A stretch of DNA of 64,000 nucleotides. It comes from VYFG01 sp965203365. GTDB taxonomy: Bacteria; Pseudomonadota; Gammaproteobacteria; Arenicellales; Poriferihabitantaceae. This document shows positions 59,201 through 64,000 of this stretch, in pieces. Position 1 is the first letter of the stretch, and every line of letters starts with the position of its first letter. The notes beneath the pieces were generated by a model, which did no database searches, had not been told where the DNA came from, and saw nothing but the letters and a program-made list of their open reading frames with translations. A program made the translations under genes and the position numbers. Where the stretch lies: positions 3,410,001-3,474,000 of the forward strand of contig OZ241878.1 in the NCBI GenBank assembly GCA_965203365.1. Direction: 5' to 3'.

Positions 59201-60039
59201 TTAAGACGGATTGACCAGGTTGTAGCCGACAATGCCGCCTAGGCTTGAAAATATTGCCCCGCTGAAAGGGGATTAAGACGGTCAAGCCTTGGCAATTTGT
59301 CCCTCCGCTTGGTTGAAAATATTGCCCCGCTGAAAGGGGATTAAGACGACGGCCGCCATGCGCAGCGGCCGTTTCGACAATCCTTGAAAATATTGCCCCG
59401 CTGAAAGGGGATTAAGACGTCTATTTCGTTTGCAACCTGCAAAACGAGTTCTCTTGAAAATATTGCCCCGCTGAAAGGGGATTAAGACCTCCAAAGAAGC
59501 ATTAACCACCTGGTGAATGGCTTTGAAAATATTGCCCCGCTGAAAGGGGATTAAGACAACATCGCAGTCTCCAAAGAAGCATTAACCACCTTTTGAAAAT
59601 ATTGCCCCGCTGAAAGGGGATTAAGACTCCCCCTCGAGGGTCTCGAGGTCCTCTTCCAGGGTTTGAAAATATTGCCCCGCTGAAAGGGGATTAAGCCACT
59701 TAGTCGTCCCCCTCCTCCTCGAAGCAGGCCTTTGAAAATATTGCCCCGCTGAAAGGGGATTAAGCCACTTTTGGCCGTGGACCCTTTCCTTCCCTCTTTT
59801 TGAAAATATTGCCCCGCTGAAAGGGGATTAAGCGGTTGGCATCCCATGTAGCCCGCGCCAGCTCGGTTTGAAAATATTGCCCCGCTGAAAGGGGATTAAG
59901 CCGCACAGCCAGGCCTCTTCGTCCCCCTCCGTGGGTTTGAAAATATTGCCCCGCTGAAAGGGGATTAAGCCCCGGGAATATAATTCGATAGGACCACCGT
60001 CCACTTTGAAAATATTGCCCCGCTGAAAGGGGATTAAGC

Positions 60040-60249
60040 ATAATCTTGCGGGTGGTCTTGTTGACCACCTCGAATTTGAAAATATTGCCCCGCTGAAAGG
60101 GGATTAAGCATAATCTTGCGGGTGGTCTTGTTGACCACCTCGAATTTGAAAATATTGCCCCGCTGAAAGGGGATTAAGCATAATCTTGCGGGTGGTCTTG
60201 TTGACCACCTCGAATTTGAAAATATTGCCCCGCTGAAAGGGGATTAAGC
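60040..60249 (+). repeat. Three identical consecutive spacers
   Basis: The spacer starting ATAATCTTGCGGGTGGTC occurs at 60040, 60110 and 60180, each followed by an identical repeat, and once more at 61160. The block looks like tandem duplication of one repeat-spacer unit rather than three acquisitions. Confidence 0.95.
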
Positions 60250-60671
60250 CAAATGACTTGTTCTCGTTTCATCGTTCATTGTCATTTTGAAAATATTGCC
60301 CCGCTGAAAGGGGATTAAGCCGCCCCCCCATCAACCCTTGAGTTGTTGCGGCGAGTTTTGAAAATATTGCCCCGCTGAAAGGGGATTAAGCCAGATCAAC
60401 GACGCCGGCTTCTACTTGCTCGGCGGTTTTGAAAATATTGCCCCGCTGAAAGGGGATTAAGCCGGTCTTGGACCAAATGCCTGGAATCATCTTTTTTTTG
60501 AAAATATTGCCCCGCTGAAAGGGGATTAAGCTCCTGATATTTCGTCCTTGATCCAATTGGGATCTTTTGAAAATATTGCCCCGCTGAAAGGGGATTAAGC
60601 CCAATGAAGGCCGGCTTGCTTGGCAAACCGAATGGTTTTGAAAATATTGCCCCGCTGAAAGGGGATTAAGC

Positions 60672-60951
60672 CGGTCATCGATGGACGGGATGCCCCGCAA
60701 GTCTATTTTGAAAATATTGCCCCGCTGAAAGGGGATTAAGCCCAGCATGACGGCCCGGACATCGATATATTCGGCTTTTGAAAATATTGCCCCGCTGAAA
60801 GGGGATTAAGCCGGTCATCGATGGACGGGATGCCCCGCAAGTCTATTTTGAAAATATTGCCCCGCTGAAAGGGGATTAAGCCCAGCATGACGGCCCGGAC
60901 ATCGATATATTCGGCTTTTGAAAATATTGCCCCGCTGAAAGGGGATTAAGC
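60672..60951 (+). repeat. Tandem duplication of a two-spacer block
   Basis: Spacers at 60672 (CGGTCATCGATGGACGGG...) and 60742 (CCAGCATGACGGCCCGG...) recur in the same order at 60812 and 60882. A 140-base unit of two repeats and two spacers has been duplicated in tandem. Confidence 0.95.
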
Positions 60952-61159
60952 CTCTCGAGGCGAGACTGAAGGTCAACGTCGTTTATTTTGAAAATATTGC
61001 CCCGCTGAAAGGGGATTAAGCCTCCAACTTGTTATCAATAGCCTTAGTGCCACGAGTTTGAAAATATTGCCCCGCTGAAAGGGGATTAAGCCGCTAGGCC
61101 GCCCGATATGACCAAGGAAAGGGTTTTGAAAATATTGCCCCGCTGAAAGGGGATTAAGC

Positions 61160-61265
61160 ATAATCTTGCGGGTGGTCTTGTTGACCACCTCGAATTTGAA
61201 AATATTGCCCCGCTGAAAGGGGATTAAGCCAAATGACTTGTTCTCGTTTCATCGTTCATTGTCAT
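61160..61265 (+). repeat. Second copy of a two-spacer block
   Basis: Spacers at 61160 and 61230 are identical to those at 60180 and 60250 and in the same order. This implies a longer-range recombination or duplication within the array. Confidence 0.95.
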
Positions 61266-61566
61266 TTTGAAAATATTGCCCCGCTGAAAGGGGATTAAGC
61301 CTTGGGTCAGGTTCAGAATAATCATGGTTGTGTGTTTTGAAAATATTGCCCCGCTGAAAGGGGATTAAGCCCCCCGCATGGCGGGGTTTCGACCAGGTTA
61401 TTAGTTTGAAAATATTGCCCCGCTGAAAGGGGATTAAGACGTCGAGCCTCTGCGTTTTTCGCATTGGGTTCCGCGTAAGCACTAACGGAAATTTAGACCG
61501 TTGGAGTCCCATCGGCTACAATGTGGGGTTTTCGCCATTTCACGGCTTGATTCACTGGACGCGATT

Positions 61567-62643
61567 GTGACGGGCAATTCTTTCGGACAACTGTTCACCT
61601 TGACCACTTATGGGGAAAGCCACGGCCCGTCCATTGGCGGGGTGGTGGATGGTTGCCCACCCGGTCTGGCCTTGAGTGCCGAAGAGGATTTGCAGCCCGA
61701 CTTGGACCGTCGCCGACCCGGGCAATCGAAATTCACCACCCAGCGACGCGAAGCCGACCGCGTGGAAATTCTTTCAGGGGTATTTGAGGGTGTGACGACA
61801 GGCACTCCCATTGGGCTGCAGATTCACAATACGGATCAGCGCACCAAGGACTACAGCACCATACGGGATCGATTCCGACCGGGGCATGCCGACTTCACCT
61901 ACCAGAAAAAATACGGTCATCGGGATTACCGAGGAGGAGGACGCTCCTCGGCGAGGGAGACAGCGATTCGGGTCGCAGCAGGGAGCATCGCCAAAAAAGC
62001 CCTGCGCCAGACTTATGGGGTGCAGATCCGTGGTTGCATCGACCAGATCGGCGATCAGGTCATTCCGCCGAAAGACTGGAACCAGGTCAATCGCAATCCC
62101 TTCTTCGTGGCTGACCCGGAGGCCATTCCTGATTTGGAAGCCTTGATCCAGAGTGTTCGCAAGGCGGGGGATTCCGTCGGTGCGGGCGTTTGGGTGGAGG
62201 CCCGGGGAGTCCCGGTGGGCTGGGGTGAGCCGGTGTTCGGTCGGCTGGATGCAGATATTGCGGCGGCCATGTTGAGCATCAATGCCAGCAAGGGGGTGGA
62301 GTTTGGTGCCGGGTTCGGTGCCATTCGGCAGCGGGGGTCAGAACATCGTGACGAGATGGCCGAGACCGGTTTTCTCAGCAACCATGCCGGGGGTATCCTG
62401 GGTGGAATTTCCAATGGACAGGACATCGTGGCGCGGGTGGCATTCAAGCCAACCTCCAGTATTCTCGTGCCCGGTCGCACGGTCAATCGGGACAACCAGG
62501 CGGTGGAGATCAGCACGCCAGGCCGACACGATCCCTGCGTCGGTATCCGGGCGGTACCGATTGTCGAGGCCATGCTGGCACTGGTGTTGATGGATCATGC
62601 CATGCGGCACCGGGCGCAGAACGGAGCGACCTCATCGCGCTGA
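61567..62643 (+). CDS. aroC: Chorismate synthase
   Basis: A 358-residue enzyme that converts 5-enolpyruvylshikimate-3-phosphate to chorismate, the last shared step of aromatic synthesis, using reduced FMN. Motifs are GNSFGQLFTLTTYGESHGPS at the start, RPGQSKFTTQRREADRVEIL, RPGHADFTYQKKYGHRDYRG, GGGRSSARETAIRVAAG and the C-terminal GRHDPCVGIRAVPIVEAM. I chose the GTG at 61567 because the family starts directly before TGNSFGQ; the TTG at 61501 would add 22 unrelated residues. It starts 127 bases after the last CRISPR repeat and is followed by leuC after about 95 bases. Confidence 0.96.
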   Translation: MTGNSFGQLFTLTTYGESHGPSIGGVVDGCPPGLALSAEEDLQPDLDRRRPGQSKFTTQRREADRVEILSGVFEGVTTGTPIGLQIHNTDQRTKDYSTIRDRFRPGHADFTYQKKYGHRDYRGGGRSSARETAIRVAAGSIAKKALRQTYGVQIRGCIDQIGDQVIPPKDWNQVNRNPFFVADPEAIPDLEALIQSVRKAGDSVGAGVWVEARGVPVGWGEPVFGRLDADIAAAMLSINASKGVEFGAGFGAIRQRGSEHRDEMAETGFLSNHAGGILGGISNGQDIVARVAFKPTSSILVPGRTVNRDNQAVEISTPGRHDPCVGIRAVPIVEAMLALVLMDHAMRHRAQNGATSSR

Positions 62644-62646
62644 CGG

Positions 62647-62664
62647 ATCGCCCCGGCGATTTTT
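62647..62664 (+). terminator. Weak hairpin with T run after aroC
   Basis: ATCGC, four bases (CCCG), GCGAT, then a short T run. The stem is only 5 bp, so it may act as a weak terminator or not at all. Confidence 0.3.
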
Positions 62665-62738
62665 GGCGCCGACAAGACAGAAGACTTGCAGCATTATGCT
62701 ATGATTCGACCACTTTATGGCAAGGTGATTCATAGCGG

Positions 62739-64000
62739 ATGGGCAAATCCCTCTACGACAAACTCTGGGATCAGCATGTCGTCCACACGGAGGAAGACGG
62801 CACATCCCTGATCTACATTGATCGTCACCTGGTGCATGAAGTGACGTCCCCTCAGGCATTCGAGGGATTGCATCTGGCCGGGCGCAGACCTTGGCGCACC
62901 TCCAGCATGGTGGCGGTTCCGGACCACAATATTCCGACCACCACGGATCATGTCGAGATTGATGATCCCGTGTCCCGACTCCAGGTCACCACCCTGGATC
63001 AGAACTGCCATCACTTCGGTATCACGGAATTCGGCATGGGGGATATCCGCCAGGGAATTGTCCATGTGATGGGCCCTGAACAAGGCTTCACGTTGCCGGG
63101 GATGACCATTGTCTGCGGGGACTCCCATACGGCCACCCATGGGGCCTTCGGGGCACTGGCATTTGGAATCGGCACCTCCGAAGTCGAGCACGTTATGGCG
63201 ACACAATGCCTGATTCAGCGCAAATCCGGGAATATGTGCATTCGGGTGGAAGGGGAGTTGGGCGCGGGAGTGGGAGCCAAGGATGTGATCCTGGCCATTA
63301 TCGGGCAGATCGGCACGGCAGGCGGGACGGGGCATACGATTGAATTTGCCGGCTCGACCATCATGGCAATGAGTATGGAGGCCCGGATGACCATCTGCAA
63401 CATGGCCATTGAGGCCGGGGCTCGCGCCGGCCTCATCGCGGTGGACGAGACCACCCTAACGTATCTGGAAGGACGGCCTTATGCGCCACAAGGAGAACTG
63501 TGGCAACGGGCCGTAGCGGCCTGGAAGGATCTTCACAGTGATGAGGACGCCGTTTTTGACCGGGAAGTGGCTCTGGATGCCGGGGACATTCGGCCCCAAG
63601 TCACTTGGGGGACCTCGCCGGAAATGGTGACAGATATTGATGGCTTCATTCCCGATCCGGACCATGCCGGGGGGGTGACAGCGAAAGAGAGCATCTATCG
63701 GGCCCTGGAATATATGGGGCTTGAGGCAGGCACCCGAATTCGGGACATCCGACCGGACCACATTTTTATCGGCTCGTGCACGAACAGTCGGATCGAGGAC
63801 TTGCGGGAAGCGGCCCGGGTCGTGGAAGGATACCGGGTGCATCCCGAAATCAAGCAGGCCTTGGTGGTTCCGGGGTCGGGGTTGGTCAAGCGACAGGCCG
63901 AACAGGAAGGCTTGGACCGCATCTTCATGGAGGCCGGGTTCGAGTGGCGAAATCCCGGCTGCTCCATGTGCCTGGCCATGAATGCGGACCGTTTAGGCCC
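62739..64000 (+). CDS. leuC: 3-isopropylmalate dehydratase large subunit (5' part)
   Basis: The first 420 codons of the aconitase-family subunit that, with LeuD, isomerises 2- to 3-isopropylmalate in leucine synthesis. It starts MGKSLYDKLWDQHVVHTEED and has SLIYIDRHLVHEVTSPQAFE, CGDSHTATHGAFGALAFGIG, and the cluster Cys residues in IGSCTNSRIEDLREAA and NPGCSMCLAMN. The 3' end, about 45-50 codons, is beyond the window. The start follows a gap of about 95 bases after aroC. leuA is far to the left, so the leucine genes are split. Confidence 0.95.
   Translation, partial: MGKSLYDKLWDQHVVHTEEDGTSLIYIDRHLVHEVTSPQAFEGLHLAGRRPWRTSSMVAVPDHNIPTTTDHVEIDDPVSRLQVTTLDQNCHHFGITEFGMGDIRQGIVHVMGPEQGFTLPGMTIVCGDSHTATHGAFGALAFGIGTSEVEHVMATQCLIQRKSGNMCIRVEGELGAGVGAKDVILAIIGQIGTAGGTGHTIEFAGSTIMAMSMEARMTICNMAIEAGARAGLIAVDETTLTYLEGRPYAPQGELWQRAVAAWKDLHSDEDAVFDREVALDAGDIRPQVTWGTSPEMVTDIDGFIPDPDHAGGVTAKESIYRALEYMGLEAGTRIRDIRPDHIFIGSCTNSRIEDLREAARVVEGYRVHPEIKQALVVPGSGLVKRQAEQEGLDRIFMEAGFEWRNPGCSMCLAMNADRLG

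Larger units (their letters stand above)
59662..61370 (+). repeat. Sub-array of shortened repeats (AAGC ending)
   Basis: Twenty-five consecutive repeats lack the A of the terminal GAC, so the handle after the hairpin is ATTAAGC instead of ATTAAGAC. The last repeat of the array (61405-61440) again ends in GAC. This is the distal, older part of the array. Confidence 0.9.
56245..61440 (+). CRISPR. CRISPR array, 75 repeats and 74 spacers, type III-B
   Basis: Repeats are 35-36 bases with the core GCCCCGCTGAAAGGGG, a CCCC/GGGG hairpin, flanked by TTGAAAATATT upstream and ATTAAGAC downstream. Spacers are 31-37 bases. The last eight bases, ATTAAGAC, resemble the 5' handle of type III crRNAs, which sets the transcribed strand as plus, reading away from cas. 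Repeats 1-49 and 75 end in AAGAC; repeats 50-74 (59662-61370) end in AAGC, one base shorter. The base before TTGAAA is C in nearly all of repeats 1-47 (G in 23 and 45) and T from 48 on. Some spacers are duplicated (see separate entries). Counts were made by hand. Confidence 0.97.

Noticed and set aside
56292..61512. Many minus-strand frames through the CRISPR array with repeated peptides such as LNPLSAGQYFQ
   Set aside because: They are translations of the CRISPR repeat itself and have no independent coding signal.
61441..61566. A promoter for aroC built on TTGGAG and TACAAT
   Set aside because: The two boxes are only 10 bases apart, too close to work together, and no better -35 was found.

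Overview
The window reads as a chromosomal segment of a gammaproteobacterium. The evidence is a complete rRNA operon (16S, tRNA-Ile, tRNA-Ala, 23S, 5S) and conserved gammaproteobacterial neighbourhoods: anmK, an M23 peptidase and tyrS next to rrn; tesA divergent from ybbA-ybbP; and surE-pcm-yqaA-nlpD. Core genes are GC-rich. The CRISPR-cas block and the rRNA genes look visibly lower in GC. I cannot place the organism below class from the sequence alone.

Layout. 1-902: N-terminal part of an IS1634-family transposase running off the left edge. 1209-5159 (minus strand): ridA-recG-ubiA-nudix. 5760-7943: a large RTX repeat protein with an 18-G tract just upstream, placed between a possible -35 and -10. 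8189-9229: an ADP-ribosylglycohydrolase. 9556-14220: anmK and mepM on the minus strand, divergent from tyrS. 14491-20199: the rrn operon with a strong promoter, two boxA-like elements and a terminator. 20252-22568: leuA divergent from an Lrp/AsnC regulator. 22838-29725 (minus strand): ybbA, ybbP, an exporter-type ABC protein and an MttB-like methyltransferase, with tesA divergent. 30542-36650: surE, pcm, yqaA, nlpD, a PLP-dependent D-cysteine desulfhydrase-like enzyme, trpD, a stand-alone Lrp ligand-binding domain and a bacterial voltage-gated sodium channel. rpoS is not in its usual place after nlpD. 37091-38818: a broken IS1634-family transposase. 39038-40627: a P-loop ATPase with ankyrin-like repeats. 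40806-41717: an EamA-type transporter.

42031-61440 is one type III-B CRISPR-Cas locus. It starts with a CARF protein, then cmr1, cas10 (cmr2), cmr3, cmr4, cmr5, cmr6, a Card1/Can2-type CARF nuclease and cas6. These are followed by csx16 and an unusual adaptation block of two cas2 genes flanking two cas1 genes, the second cas1 being diverged and lacking the catalytic residues. An array of 75 repeats and 74 spacers follows. Cas10 keeps its GGDD cyclase motif and an HD-type N-terminus, so cyclic oligoadenylate signalling is expected. The Card1-like protein is the likely effector, and Csx16 and/or the NE0113-like CARF protein are the likely off-switches. The array changes repeat type part-way, contains duplicated spacer blocks, and has several spacers tiling the same targets on the same strand.

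The window closes with aroC and the 5' part of leuC. The most novel-looking parts are the doubled adaptation module with a dead-looking Cas1 paralogue, the mid-array repeat switch that alters the crRNA handle, and the possible phase-variation promoter of the RTX protein.
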